Source: JAWVFM01 sp963843315 (GTDB lineage: Bacteria > Actinomycetota > Thermoleophilia > Solirubrobacterales > 70-9). From it: a stretch of DNA of 64,000 nucleotides. Shown one piece after another: positions 1 to 8,060 of this stretch. Under the pieces are notes generated by a model. The model had not been told where the DNA came from. It did no database searches and was given only the letters and a program-made list of their open reading frames with translations. The stretch covers positions 186,001 to 250,000 of the forward strand of contig CAWJJU010000007.1 in assembly GCA_963843315.1 (NCBI GenBank), read 5' to 3'. Numbering within the stretch: position 1 is the stretch's first letter; every line of letters begins with the position of its first letter. The position numbers were made by a program, and so were the translations under genes.

Positions 1-1061
1 CAGGTCGAACCAGCGGTAATCGGTGACGCCGTAGTTGCCCCGGAAGCGGCTCACCGCCTTCACCATCTCGCGCAGGGCGGTGACCTGACGCGCCTCCTCG
101 CGGCCCGGGCCGGTGGGCCAGCCGTTCTCCTCGACGTGGATCGGCACGCGGGCGCCCAGGCCCGCAAGCGGCATGTAGCAGTCCCGCAGCACGCTCATTG
201 CGTTGACCATGCCGTCGGCGTAGCCGCTGGGGGTGGGCTCGGTGGGCGGGAAGAACGTGCCGGGGTAGGCGTCGAGGCCGACCCAGTCCACGTCCCTGGC
301 CAGGCGGGCGCCTCCGTGCTCGCCGAGGTAGGTCCAGAAGTCCTGCTCGGCCGTGGGGGTGTTGGGGTAAGCCCAGTTGAAGCCGATCTTCAGACGGCGC
401 AGTCCGAGGCGCCGCGCCGTGCGGTGGGCGGCCTCCACGCCGCGGATCAGGGCGTCCCTGGCCCCGGCGAAGTAGCTGTCGGAGGCGTCGGGCGCGATCG
501 GGAAGAAGTTCACCTCGTTCGTGACCTGCAAGGGCGGTGACGCCATGGATCGAGCCGAGCCTGTGCGTCACACGGCGCACGTAGCGAACCCAGCGGCCGA
601 TGTCGCCCTCCTGCGTGGCGGTCGGGTGGTAGCGAACCTGGATCTCCACTCGGTAGCCACGGCCGGGCATAGCGGCGCGCGAGGTCCTGGAACTTCGCGA
701 TGCCCGCGCCGTGATCCGACCAGAAGAGGCGGTTGAGGCGAAGGACGAACGGCCTGCCCTTCGGTCGCAGTCGGTGCAGCGCCGCCAGCGTCTTGGCCGG
801 GTCCTCCGGCGTCTCGTCGACCGGCGGGCCGAGGGCGCCGGAGAATCCCGCCGGGTTGATGCCGAAGCGAAGGCGCGGGCGCGTGGCGAACTGCGGTGAC
901 GGAGGCGGCGGTGAGGTCGCCGAGGCAGGGGGTGGTCGTCGTACCGGCGGCTGGTGGTCTCCGCAGTGGCGCGCGCCGAGCGCCAACGCAGTCAGGGCAA
1001 TGAGGGTGGCCGCTGTGGACGATTCGCATGGGCAGATTGTCCCGCTTGACGAGTTGTTCAC
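1..1061 (-). pseudogene. Clan-A glycoside hydrolase-like gene, frameshifted and cut by the window edge
   Basis: Joined over three frames, the minus strand encodes a hydrophobic and Pro-rich N-terminus, then a (beta/alpha)8-type glycosidase. TNEVNF looks like the acid/base Glu segment and PIHVEENGWPTG like the nucleophile segment. Reading breaks twice by apparent one-base insertions, near 660 (RRYAR to GYRVEIQVRYHP) and near 526 (IHGVTA to LQVTNEVNF). The C-terminus runs off the left edge. GTG at 1061 is a possible start, but the frame is open further upstream, so the N-terminus is uncertain. It could be a true pseudogene or an intact gene with sequencing errors. The substrate cannot be told. 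Confidence 0.6.
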
Positions 1062-1093
1062 CGCATGGGTGGATAAGTCGTCAGAACTTTGGG

Positions 1094-1545
1094 TCAGCCC
1101 TGCTCGGCCGAGGAGCTTCGGGACCAGGGCTGCGTAGTCGTAGGGGCGGTCCGTGCGGGCGTAGAGGTAGCGCGGGACCAGCACCAACCGCTCCTCGAAG
1201 CTGACCCCCGGGACCTCCACGGGAAGCTCCCAGCCGAAATCGGGATCCGCCTCCCACGAAACGGTGCCGGCGAGCGCCGCGTCGAGCACGCGGCCGACCA
1301 GCTCGGCGGGGATCTCCCTCGACCCCTCTCCCTCACTGCCGCCGACGAAACCTGACGGTGATCAGAAAGGTCTGCACGGGGCGGTCCCCCGTACGCGCGA
1401 CCGGGGGCCAGACCTCCTCGCCGCTGCGAAGCAGGGCCGCGAATGCCGCTCCGTCGGGGGGCGCGTCGCCCGGCGCGGCGAGCACCGCGCCGCCGCGCTC
1501 GCGAACGAGGGCGGCGAAGGGATGGTCGCCGGTGGAAGCGCTCAA
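1094..1545 (-). pseudogene. Broken gene; C-terminal part resembles the end of ATP-type PEP carboxykinase
   Basis: A TTG at 1545 lies 4 bases after the MaoC stop and opens a frame ending near 1333. Shifting frame at about 1350 continues it as FVGGSEGEGSR, then LDAALAG, DPDFGWELPVEVPGV and YDYAALVPKLL. That order recalls the C-terminal tail of ATP-dependent PEP carboxykinase (DPxFG..VPxxVPGV..YD). The N-terminal 70 residues match nothing I recognise, and no nucleotide-binding motif is present, so at most a remnant survives. The frame then runs into the glycosidase without a clean stop; the end given is the nearest stop in another frame. The call rests on short motif resemblance only. Confidence 0.3.
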
Positions 1546-1549
1546 GCCG

Positions 1550-2098
1550 TCAGTCGACGTTGTCCTCGGCCGACGCGATCGCCTCGGCCGTGCGAGGCAC
1601 GAGAACCGCGCGCTTGAATTCGGCCACCAGCTGGCCGGTCTGCTTGTAGACCCGCGTGTGGACCTTGACGACGCCGCGGTCGGGCTTCGACCTCGAGGGA
1701 CGGACCTCCAGCACCTCGGACTCGCAGTAGAGAGTGTCGCCGTGAAAGACGGGGTTCGGGTGGCTCAGGTCCTCCGTTGCGAGGTTGGCGATTGCCTTGC
1801 CCGACACGTCGGAGACGGTCATGCCGACGGCGAGTGAGTACACGAGGGGACCCACCACGACGTTCTGGCCCTGCTGCGAGCCCGACGCGTAGACGTCGTT
1901 GATGTGCAGCGGGTGGTGGTTCATCGTGATCAGGCAGAAGAGGTGGTCGTCGGCCTCGGTCACGGTCTTCGCGGGCCAGTGCTTGTAGACGGCACCAACC
2001 TCGAACTCCTCGAGGTAGCGCCCGTACTGATGCGCGCCGGAGGCCTCGCGGGCCGCCTGCTCGGTGATCAGCTCGTGCTCGATGGTGGTTTCGCTCAT
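1550..2098 (-). CDS. MaoC-family hydratase, mesaconyl-CoA (2-methylfumaryl-CoA) hydratase-like
   Basis: The 182-residue protein has a hot-dog fold with the MaoC hydratase signature around residues 50-70 (DDHLFCLITMNHHPLHIND), which supplies the Asp/His pair that hydrates enoyl-CoA thioesters. Length and sequence style resemble the short actinobacterial mesaconyl-CoA hydratases that convert mesaconyl-CoA to beta-methylmalyl-CoA. An acyl-CoA dehydrogenase and a malyl-CoA lyase nearby would supply the preceding and following steps, which supports this assignment by inference. The ATG at 2098 has AAGGAG just upstream. It is divergent from the beta-propeller gene. A generic enoyl-CoA hydratase remains possible. 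Confidence 0.8.
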   Translation of the reverse strand: MSETTIEHELITEQAAREASGAHQYGRYLEEFEVGAVYKHWPAKTVTEADDHLFCLITMNHHPLHINDVYASGSQQGQNVVVGPLVYSLAVGMTVSDVSGKAIANLATEDLSHPNPVFHGDTLYCESEVLEVRPSRSKPDRGVVKVHTRVYKQTGQLVAEFKRAVLVPRTAEAIASAEDNVD

Positions 2099-2212
2099 GC
2101 TCCTTCGTTCTTTCGTTCGGTCCTCCCAGGGACCAGTATGCCGAGACAGCGCAGATGTCGCCCGAAGCAGCGAGATCCCGAAGCGACCCTTTCCGCGCAG
2201 TACCCTGTCGCC

Positions 2213-3574
2213 ATGGGGAGGCGCGCGAGGATCGCATGTGCCGGCACCATGGTCGTCGTCGCTGCGGCGATCGCGGGGCTGGCATGGGGCTCGGCGGGAT
2301 CGACGACGCTGATCAGCCGCGCCGCGGCAACCTCGGGAGGCGACCCGGCCGCGGGCGCTGACTCCATCCGGCCCGCGATCTCCACAGACGGTCGCTACGT
2401 AGCCTTCCAGTCGGGCGCCGACAACCTGAGCAGCGTCGACGACAACAGCCAGAAGAACGTCTTCCTGCGCGACACGAAGACGTTCAAGACGATCCTCATA
2501 AGCCGTGCTTCCGGCGCCGGAGGCGTCGCCGCAGACGGCGACTCGATCGCGCCGTCGATCTCGGCCGACGGCCGCTATGTGGCCTTCGCCTCGAAGGCCG
2601 ACAACCTCTCGAGCGCCGACGACCATGGCGTCCCCACCAGCAACGACGTCTTCGTCCGCGACCTCAAGCGCAACCGGACGATCCTCGTGTCGAGGAAGAA
2701 CGGCGCCCACGGCGCCGGGGCGAGCGCTCCGGCGGGCGTGCAGTCGTTCGCTCCCGCGATCTCCGCCGACGGCAGGCGCGTCGCCTTCACCTCATCCGCC
2801 GACAACCTCGCGGCCGGGGATGACAACGACACCCTCGACGTCTTCGTCCGCGACCTGCGCAAGGACCGGACAACCCTTGTCTCCGCGGCGAGCGACGGCG
2901 GGGTGGGCGACGACCTGTCGTCCGACCCCGCCATCTCGGCGGACGGCAAGCACGTCGCCTTCGACTCGAGCGCGCACAACCTGGTTGCGACACCGACGAG
3001 CAGCCAGGAGGTCTTCGAGCGCGACCTCGGGGCCGCCAAGACGCGGCTGATCTCGCGCCACAGTGGCCGGCACGGACAACCGGGCAACGACAGCTCCTAC
3101 GCAGGGGGCGCCTCACGCGACGGCCGCTTCGTCGTCTTCGATTCCGAGGCGACCAACCTCTCCGGCGCCGACGGCAACTCCGACGACAGCTTCATCCGCG
3201 ACACCAAGCACGACCGGACGATCCTCCTCGACCGCGCCGCCGACGGCACACCCGTGAGCGGCTCTGCCGTCAACCCGACGATCACGCCGGACGGCCGCTA
3301 CGTGGCCTTCGAAGCCTTCGGGACCGGGCTGCCGGGCCTGAACGGCACTGGGCAGCAGGTCGAGGAGCTCGACCGCAAGCACGGCACGACACGCCTCATC
3401 TCCCGCCAGGATGCCGCAGACGGTGGGGCTCCCGGCGACGGCATCTCGGGGAGCGCGGCGATCTCCGACAACGGTCGTCGGTTGGCGTTCACGAGCGATG
3501 CCGACAACCTCAGCCGCATCGACGACAACGCCGTGAACAACGTCTTCCTGCGCGATGTCCTCGGCCGCCGCTGA
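2213..3574 (+). CDS. Secreted PD40/TolB-type beta-propeller protein
   Basis: The 453-residue protein starts at ATG 2213 with an Arg-rich n-region and a hydrophobic stretch (residues about 8-27), so it is probably exported or anchored. The rest consists of about six or seven repeats of the pattern SxDGRYVAFxSxADNLSxxDDN...NVFLRD, typical of WD40-like PD40 blades as in TolB. No enzymatic residues are recognisable, so it is probably a binding or scaffold protein. An upstream extension is open in frame but lies antisense to the MaoC gene and is not supported. It stands alone, convergent with the SCP2-like gene. Confidence 0.8.
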   Translation: MGRRARIACAGTMVVVAAAIAGLAWGSAGSTTLISRAAATSGGDPAAGADSIRPAISTDGRYVAFQSGADNLSSVDDNSQKNVFLRDTKTFKTILISRASGAGGVAADGDSIAPSISADGRYVAFASKADNLSSADDHGVPTSNDVFVRDLKRNRTILVSRKNGAHGAGASAPAGVQSFAPAISADGRRVAFTSSADNLAAGDDNDTLDVFVRDLRKDRTTLVSAASDGGVGDDLSSDPAISADGKHVAFDSSAHNLVATPTSSQEVFERDLGAAKTRLISRHSGRHGQPGNDSSYAGGASRDGRFVVFDSEATNLSGADGNSDDSFIRDTKHDRTILLDRAADGTPVSGSAVNPTITPDGRYVAFEAFGTGLPGLNGTGQQVEELDRKHGTTRLISRQDAADGGAPGDGISGSAAISDNGRRLAFTSDADNLSRIDDNAVNNVFLRDVLGRR

Positions 3575-3589
3575 GGCGAACGTTCAGGC

Positions 3590-3952
3590 CTAGCGCGCCT
3601 TGCGCATATGCGCGCGGGCGTCGGCCTTGGCGATGACCTGCCCGATGAGGCTCTGCACACGCGGGTCGCCCTCGACCTTGAGGTGCCCGTGCGCGTAGGC
3701 CTCGCGCCAATCGGCGACCTCGCCCTCGGAGGCGAGAATGTTGAACATCGTTCGCGGGATCTGGAGGCGCAGGCGCTCGTCGCCGGACTCGCCCTTGGTG
3801 ATCTTCGGTCCGGGGAGCTCGACACGAAAGATCTGGACGTCGCCGCGAGCGGGCAGCTGCACGGAGAACACGAGCTTGAGGTTGTCGAGCGCAGGCACCT
3901 CCTTGCGGACCTGCGCGACGGCAGTCTGGATCAGTTGCTCTGCCGAAGCCAT
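3590..3952 (-). CDS. SCP2-like sterol/lipid-carrier protein
   Basis: The 120-residue cytoplasmic protein has no signal peptide. Its C-terminal half (HGHLKVEGDPRVQSLIGQV) resembles the SCP2/sterol-carrier pattern GKLKVEGD, which forms a hydrophobic pocket for fatty acyl or sterol ligands. The ATG at 3952 has AAAGGAG just upstream. It lies 53 bases downstream of the acyl-CoA dehydrogenase on the same strand and is probably cotranscribed, suggesting it carries acyl substrates. A small DUF associated with acyl-CoA enzymes is the alternative. Confidence 0.55.
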   Translation of the reverse strand: MASAEQLIQTAVAQVRKEVPALDNLKLVFSVQLPARGDVQIFRVELPGPKITKGESGDERLRLQIPRTMFNILASEGEVADWREAYAHGHLKVEGDPRVQSLIGQVIAKADARAHMRKAR

Positions 3953-4005
3953 GAGCTCCTTTCAAACCCGGCGGTGGCGGAAGCGAAGCTGAGCACGTCG
4001 CCGGC

Positions 4006-5202
4006 TCAGATTCGGTTGCGCTCGAGGAGCTTGCGGCCGATGACCATCTTCTGGATCTCCGACGTGCCCTCGCCGATCAGGAGAAGGGGCGCGTCGCGGT
4101 AGATGCGCTCGATCTCGTACTCCTTCGAGTAGCCGTAGCCACCATGGATGCGCAGCGCCTCCTCCGCGTTGGCGTGCGCGGCCTCGGCCGCGAAGAGCTT
4201 CGCCATCCCGGCCTCCAGGTCCGAGCGCTGGCCGGCGTCCTTCATCCGGGCGGCCTTGATCGTCAGGAGCCTCGCGGCCTCGACGCGGGTGCCCATCTCG
4301 GCGAGCTTGAAGGTGATCGCCTGGTGCTGGGCGATCGGCTTGCCGAACGTCTTGCGCTCCTGGCTGTAGCGAAGGGCCAGCTCCAGCGAGCGCTGGGCGA
4401 CGCCCACGCCGCGGGCGGCGACGTTCACGCGGCCGAGCTCGAGGGCATCCATCATCTGGCTGAAACCCTTGCCGACGCCGTCGGGACCGCCGAGGACGTG
4501 GTCGTCCGACACCTTGAACCCGTCGAAGACGAGCTCCGTGGACTCGACGCCCTTGTAGCCCATCTTCTTGATCTGCGGCGGGATGCGCAGGCCCGGCACC
4601 TCGCTGGCGCCCGGCTCCTTCTCGCAGATGAAGCACGTCATGCCCTTGTAGGGCGGATCGGCCTTGGGGTCGGTCTTCACGAGCACGAAGACGAGGCCCG
4701 AACGCAGACCGTTGGTGACCCACATCTTCTGGCCGTTGATCTCCCAGCCGCCGTCGACCTGCTTGGCGGTGGACTTGATGCCCTGCACATCGGAGCCGAC
4801 CTCGGGCTCGGACAGCGAGAAGGCGCCGCGGATCTCGCCCGTGGCCATGCTCGGCAGGTACTTCTCCTTCTGCTCGTCCGTGCCGAACTTCATCAGCAGG
4901 TAGGAGCCGATGAAGTGCGTGTTGACCACTCCGGAGATGGAGATCCAGCCGCGCGAGAGCTCCTCGACGATCATCGCGTAGGTCGTCAGGTCCAGTCCCA
5001 TCCCGCCGTATTCCTCGGGGATCGTGACCCCGAACAGCCCGAGCTCCTTCATCTGCTCGACGATCGGCTCCGGGAACTCGTCCTCATGGTCATAGTGCTC
5101 TGCGTTGGGCAGGATCTCGTTGTCGGCGAACTGGTGGACCATCTCCGTGATGGCCTGCTGCTCGTCGGTCTTCTCCTGGTACGTGGCGGTGTCTACTGCC
5201 AT
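4006..5202 (-). CDS. Acyl-CoA dehydrogenase
   Basis: The 398-residue FAD flavoprotein has all three acyl-CoA dehydrogenase domains: the N-terminal helices, the middle beta domain (AFSLSEPEVGSD and WVTNG motifs) and the C-terminal helical domain with the RKTFGKPIAQHQ signature. The catalytic base is the Glu of GEGTSEIQ near residue 378. It oxidises an acyl-CoA to the enoyl-CoA and passes electrons to ETF. Neighbouring mesaconyl-CoA hydratase-like and malyl-CoA lyase genes suggest methylsuccinyl-CoA as substrate, but the protein lacks the N-terminal extension of proteobacterial Mcd, so an ordinary short/branched-chain enzyme is also possible. The ATG is preceded by AGAGGAG. Confidence 0.9.
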   Translation of the reverse strand: MAVDTATYQEKTDEQQAITEMVHQFADNEILPNAEHYDHEDEFPEPIVEQMKELGLFGVTIPEEYGGMGLDLTTYAMIVEELSRGWISISGVVNTHFIGSYLLMKFGTDEQKEKYLPSMATGEIRGAFSLSEPEVGSDVQGIKSTAKQVDGGWEINGQKMWVTNGLRSGLVFVLVKTDPKADPPYKGMTCFICEKEPGASEVPGLRIPPQIKKMGYKGVESTELVFDGFKVSDDHVLGGPDGVGKGFSQMMDALELGRVNVAARGVGVAQRSLELALRYSQERKTFGKPIAQHQAITFKLAEMGTRVEAARLLTIKAARMKDAGQRSDLEAGMAKLFAAEAAHANAEEALRIHGGYGYSKEYEIERIYRDAPLLLIGEGTSEIQKMVIGRKLLERNRI

Positions 5203-5304
5203 GGCTCCTCTGCTTCGGACGGGGCGGCGAAGGATAGCCGCGGGCCTCGGGCGCGGCGCCTACGAGATACTGCGCGCATCGAGTTCAACGAGGACCAGGT
5301 CAGG

Positions 5305-5721
5305 GTGCTGCTCGAGGCGATGCCGATCGGTCAGCTGGCGCCCGAGCATGAGGCGACCACCGCAGCCCGCCGCGCTGCCCTTGAGAAGATCGCCGGCGGG
5401 GACCTGGTGACGACGATGGTCTCGAACGACGCGATGCTGACCGGGGAGTTCCACGGCGTCCAGGGTTTCTTCGATGCCTGGAGCGACTGGCTGGCGCCGT
5501 TCGAGACCTACCTGATCGAGTTCCGCGGAGTCGAGGAGGCGCCCGGCGACAGGCTCGTCGTCAGCACCCATCAGAGCGCCACCCCCAGGGGCACCGAAAT
5601 CGCGATCGAAAGCGAGGCGGCGGCGGTCCTCGAATTCCGCGACGAGAGGCTGGCTCGCATCGAGTTCCACCTGACCCCCGAGCTAGCCCGCCGGGCGGCC
5701 GGCCTCCCCACCACCCCATGA
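5305..5721 (+). CDS. SnoaL/NTF2-like protein
   Basis: The roughly 138-residue cone-fold protein has the NTF2/SnoaL layout: helices with AARRAALEKIAGG, then sheet segments (FETYLIEFRGVEEAPGDRLVVSTHQSATPRGT and AVLEFRDERLARIEFH). Such proteins bind small hydrophobic ligands or act as isomerases or cyclases; the ligand is unknown. Start choice is uncertain: GTG 5305 keeps the conserved-looking N-terminal helix, ATG 5320 is the first ATG. It converges on the GNAT gene across a 48-base gap holding an inverted repeat. Confidence 0.6.
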   Translation: MLLEAMPIGQLAPEHEATTAARRAALEKIAGGDLVTTMVSNDAMLTGEFHGVQGFFDAWSDWLAPFETYLIEFRGVEEAPGDRLVVSTHQSATPRGTEIAIESEAAAVLEFRDERLARIEFHLTPELARRAAGLPTTP

Positions 5722-5765
5722 ACGTCCCACACTGATGGCTATACGGGGTACTCCGGGACGTTCAT
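5718..5765. repeat. Inverted repeat between convergent genes, possible bidirectional terminator
   Basis: Perfect 11-base arms, ATGAACGTCCC at 5718-5728 and GGGACGTTCAT at 5755-5765, flank a 26-base spacer. The left arm contains the stop codon of the SnoaL-like gene, and the GNAT stop lies just beyond the right arm. No T-run follows on either strand. It could be a terminator hairpin or the relic of a small mobile repeat; no second copy was seen here. Confidence 0.5.
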
Positions 5766-5769
5766 CGGC

Positions 5770-6219
5770 TTAGAGGGTCCAGCCGAAGCTGAACGACTTG
5801 TACTCGGCGCCCTCGCGCTCGTAGAAGCGGTGGGCGTCGGTCCGCTCGAGGGCGCTGTCGAGCTCGAGGTGGGTCGCCCCGCGCTCGCGCGCCCAGTCCC
5901 TTGCCGCCGCGAGCATGGCCTTCCCCACGCCCTGCGAGCGCCGCTCGGGGTCCACCGCGAAGTCCTCGACCCAGGCCCGGTATCCGAACCGCACGGAGTG
6001 CATGTCCTGGTAGGCGGTGAGAAAGCCGATCAGGGTCCCTCCGTCATCGGCAAGGAGGACCACGCTGTCATGCGACCCGATCGCCTGGCGCAGCGCCACG
6101 GCCGCGCGTTTGGGATCCCAGCTCTCGGGCGTCGACCCCGGCGGCGCGAACAGCCACTCATACAGCGAAATCACCGCCTCTATGTCCTCCGGCGTCGCCG
6201 CCCGCACCTCGTAACCCAC
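5770..6219 (-). CDS. GNAT-family N-acetyltransferase
   Basis: The 149-residue protein has the GNAT fold: N-terminal RAATPEDIEAVISLYEWLF, the beta4 segment VEDFAVDPERRSQGVGKAML with the acetyl-CoA pyrophosphate loop (RxxGxG-like RRSQGVGK), and a C-terminal RFYEREGAE motif. It transfers an acetyl group from acetyl-CoA to an unknown amine. The GTG start at 6219 has a strong AGGAGG six bases upstream. A longer frame extends through the structured repeat at 6233-6280, but its codons only translate the hairpins, so it is not used. Confidence 0.85.
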   Translation of the reverse strand: MGYEVRAATPEDIEAVISLYEWLFAPPGSTPESWDPKRAAVALRQAIGSHDSVVLLADDGGTLIGFLTAYQDMHSVRFGYRAWVEDFAVDPERRSQGVGKAMLAAARDWARERGATHLELDSALERTDAHRFYEREGAEYKSFSFGWTL

Positions 6220-6232
6220 GCAAACCTCCTGC

Positions 6233-6280
6233 GGCGGCTTCGCCGCCTTACCTGCTGCTTTCGGCGCCAAAGCGCCTCAC
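6233..6280. repeat. Two-hairpin structured repeat, copy 1
   Basis: On the plus strand, hairpin GGCGGC-TTC-GCCGCC (6233-6247) is joined by the linker TTACCTGCTGCTTTC to hairpin GGCGC-CAAA-GCGCC (6263-6276), followed by TCAC. A second copy at 45522-45571 keeps the linker with one change while both stems differ with pairing kept. It sits in the divergent gap between the GNAT gene and the malyl-CoA lyase gene, abutting the GNAT ribosome-binding site. Its function is unknown. Confidence 0.65.
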
Positions 6281-6307
6281 CGCCGCGCCAGGCTAGCCTT
6301 CGCGCCG

Positions 6308-7363
6308 ATGAGAAACCCACGTGACTTCATGAAGCCCCTTGCCATCGGCGCCCCGGATCCCGTCTCGGAGATCCCTTTCGGCCCCTCGCGGATGATCCAT
6401 TTCGTCGATTTCTCGAACGAGAAGATGGCGGCCAAGGCCCCGGACATGGCCAGGTCGGCCGACATCCTGCTCGGCAACCTCGAGGACGCCGTGCCGGTCG
6501 ACCGCAAGGAGGCCGCGCGTGATGGATTCGTCGAGGCGGTCACCGCCAACGACTTCGGCGAGACCGCCATCTGGACCCGCGTGAACTCGCTGGAGAGCCC
6601 GTGGGTGCTCGACGACCTGACGAAGATCGTCACCGAGGCGGGGGACCGCGTGGATGTGGTGATGGTCCCGAAGGTCGAGGGCGCCTGGGACATCCACTAC
6701 GTCGATCGCCTGCTCGCCCAGCTCGAAGCCAAGGCGAAGGTCAGCCGCCCGATCCTCGTGCACGCGATCCTCGAGACCGCCCAGGGCGTGGTCAACCTCG
6801 AGGAGATCGCCACCGCCAGCCCCCGGATGCAGGGCATGAGCTTCGGCCCGGCCGACCTCGCGGCCTCGCGCCGGATGAAGACCACCCGCGTGGGCGGCGG
6901 CCATCCCGGCTACCGGGTCGTCGAGGACCCGGATCCGGACAACCCCGAGGCGCCTCGCGTCTCGGCGCAGCAGGATCCCTGGCACTACTCGATCGCGCGC
7001 ATGGTCGACGCCTGCACCTCCGCCGGCCTGCTGCCGTTCTACGGGCCGTACGGCGACATCAAGGACACCGAGGGGTGCGAGACCCAGTTCCGGGCCGCCT
7101 TCCTGCTCGGCTGCGTCGGCGCCTGGTCGCTGCACCCGGTTCAGATCGAGATCGCGAAGAAGGTCTTCTCGCCCGATCCCGAGGAGGTCAAGTTCGCCAA
7201 GAAGGTGATCGAGGCCATCCCCGACGGCCGCGGCGTCCACATGATCGACGGCAAGATGCAGGACGACGCCACCTGGAAGCAGTGCAAGGTGATGGTCGAG
7301 CTGGCCGAGATGCTGGCCCGCAAGGACCCGGAGCTCGCCTCCGCCTACGAGCTCCAGGGATGA
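6308..7363 (+). CDS. HpcH/HpaI-CitE family lyase, L-malyl-CoA/beta-methylmalyl-CoA lyase-like
   Basis: The 351-residue TIM-barrel lyase shows the CitE-family motifs: LEDAVPVDRKEAAR (Mg-binding acid and substrate Arg region), WTRVNS, the MVPKVEG strand, ILETAQGVVNLEEI with the second metal ligand Glu, and GPADLAASR. Mcl enzymes cleave beta-methylmalyl-CoA to glyoxylate and propionyl-CoA, and malyl-CoA to glyoxylate and acetyl-CoA. At 351 residues it is longer than many CitE proteins and close to Mcl. With the hydratase and dehydrogenase nearby, it would complete the end of the ethylmalonyl-CoA route. ATG 6329 is an alternative start. No Shine-Dalgarno sequence is evident. Confidence 0.85.
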   Translation: MRNPRDFMKPLAIGAPDPVSEIPFGPSRMIHFVDFSNEKMAAKAPDMARSADILLGNLEDAVPVDRKEAARDGFVEAVTANDFGETAIWTRVNSLESPWVLDDLTKIVTEAGDRVDVVMVPKVEGAWDIHYVDRLLAQLEAKAKVSRPILVHAILETAQGVVNLEEIATASPRMQGMSFGPADLAASRRMKTTRVGGGHPGYRVVEDPDPDNPEAPRVSAQQDPWHYSIARMVDACTSAGLLPFYGPYGDIKDTEGCETQFRAAFLLGCVGAWSLHPVQIEIAKKVFSPDPEEVKFAKKVIEAIPDGRGVHMIDGKMQDDATWKQCKVMVELAEMLARKDPELASAYELQG

Positions 7364-7451
7364 AGCGGTCTGCGGGCCCGGGCTGTTAGCTTGCGCGGCG
7401 AACGGGGCCTGCGAACGGGCCCCGAAGGCAGGCAACGAAAGGAGACAAGAC

Positions 7452-7985
7452 TTGTCTTTCACCAAGCGCATGACTCTCCTCGGCACGGCCGCGCTCGCAA
7501 CGAGCGTCACCGCGCTGAGTCTCACCGGGGGCGCCTCTGGCCACCCCGCCCACAAGGCGAAGACCGTCACGGTCAAGGCGACCGGCAGTGGCCGGCACCT
7601 GAGCTTCAACTCGGTCGTCGCGCATACCGGCGACAAGCTGAAGATCGCCAACAAGACGGATGAGCCGCACACGCTGAGCCTGTTCGTCGGGCACGCGCTG
7701 CCGCACACGCAGTCGGGCTACAAGAAGTGCTTCTCGCCCAGGCACCCGTGCCTGAACATCGCGAAGTGGCACAAGTTCGACGGTCAGAACATCCACAAGA
7801 ACCCCGTTCAGGCCGGCCACACCGGCTGGGACAAGCAGGGTTCGAGCGCCAAGAACAAGGGCGACTCGGTGTTCTTCGGCAACAAGAGCCCGAAGACGCG
7901 GCCGATCACGGCGAAGGCCGGGACCACGCTGCACTTCATCTGCGCGATCCATCCCTGGATGCAGGGCAAGATCAAGGTCAAGTAG
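7452..7985 (+). CDS. Secreted cupredoxin (plastocyanin-like blue copper protein)
   Basis: The 177-residue protein begins at TTG 7452, eight bases after AAAGGAG, and has a Sec signal peptide (KRMTLLGTAALATSVTALSLTGGASG). The type-1 copper ligands are visible as His in EPHTLSLF and the C-terminal set Cys-His-Met in FICAIHPWMQG. A longer-than-usual insert between strands includes two extra Cys (KKCFSPRHPCLN) that could form a disulfide. It probably carries electrons outside the membrane; the partner is unknown. A strong terminator follows. Confidence 0.85.
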   Translation: MSFTKRMTLLGTAALATSVTALSLTGGASGHPAHKAKTVTVKATGSGRHLSFNSVVAHTGDKLKIANKTDEPHTLSLFVGHALPHTQSGYKKCFSPRHPCLNIAKWHKFDGQNIHKNPVQAGHTGWDKQGSSAKNKGDSVFFGNKSPKTRPITAKAGTTLHFICAIHPWMQGKIKVK

Positions 7986-8005
7986 ACCCCGTCACAGATC
8001 GACTG

Positions 8006-8035
8006 AGAGGGCCGCGGAGCGATCCGCGGCCCTCT
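8006..8035. terminator. Intrinsic terminator between convergent genes
   Basis: A perfect 13-base stem (AGAGGGCCGCGGA with its complement) closes a GCGA tetraloop at 8019-8022 and is followed by TTTGTT. It lies between the cupredoxin stop and the PEP carboxykinase stop. It should terminate the plus-strand gene and, being symmetrical, may serve both. Confidence 0.85.
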
Positions 8036-8060
8036 TTGTTGCCGGTTCTCGCTGCGGCGC

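Noticed and set aside
4144..5721. Long plus-strand open frames antisense to the acyl-CoA dehydrogenase, PEP carboxykinase (8115-9899) and other genes
   Set aside because: High GC content keeps antisense frames open; their translations are Arg/Gly/Leu-rich without family motifs, while the opposite strand carries clear enzymes.
6220..6270. An N-terminal extension of the GNAT protein through the structured repeat
   Set aside because: The added residues only translate the hairpins, and a strong AGGAGG precedes GTG 6219.
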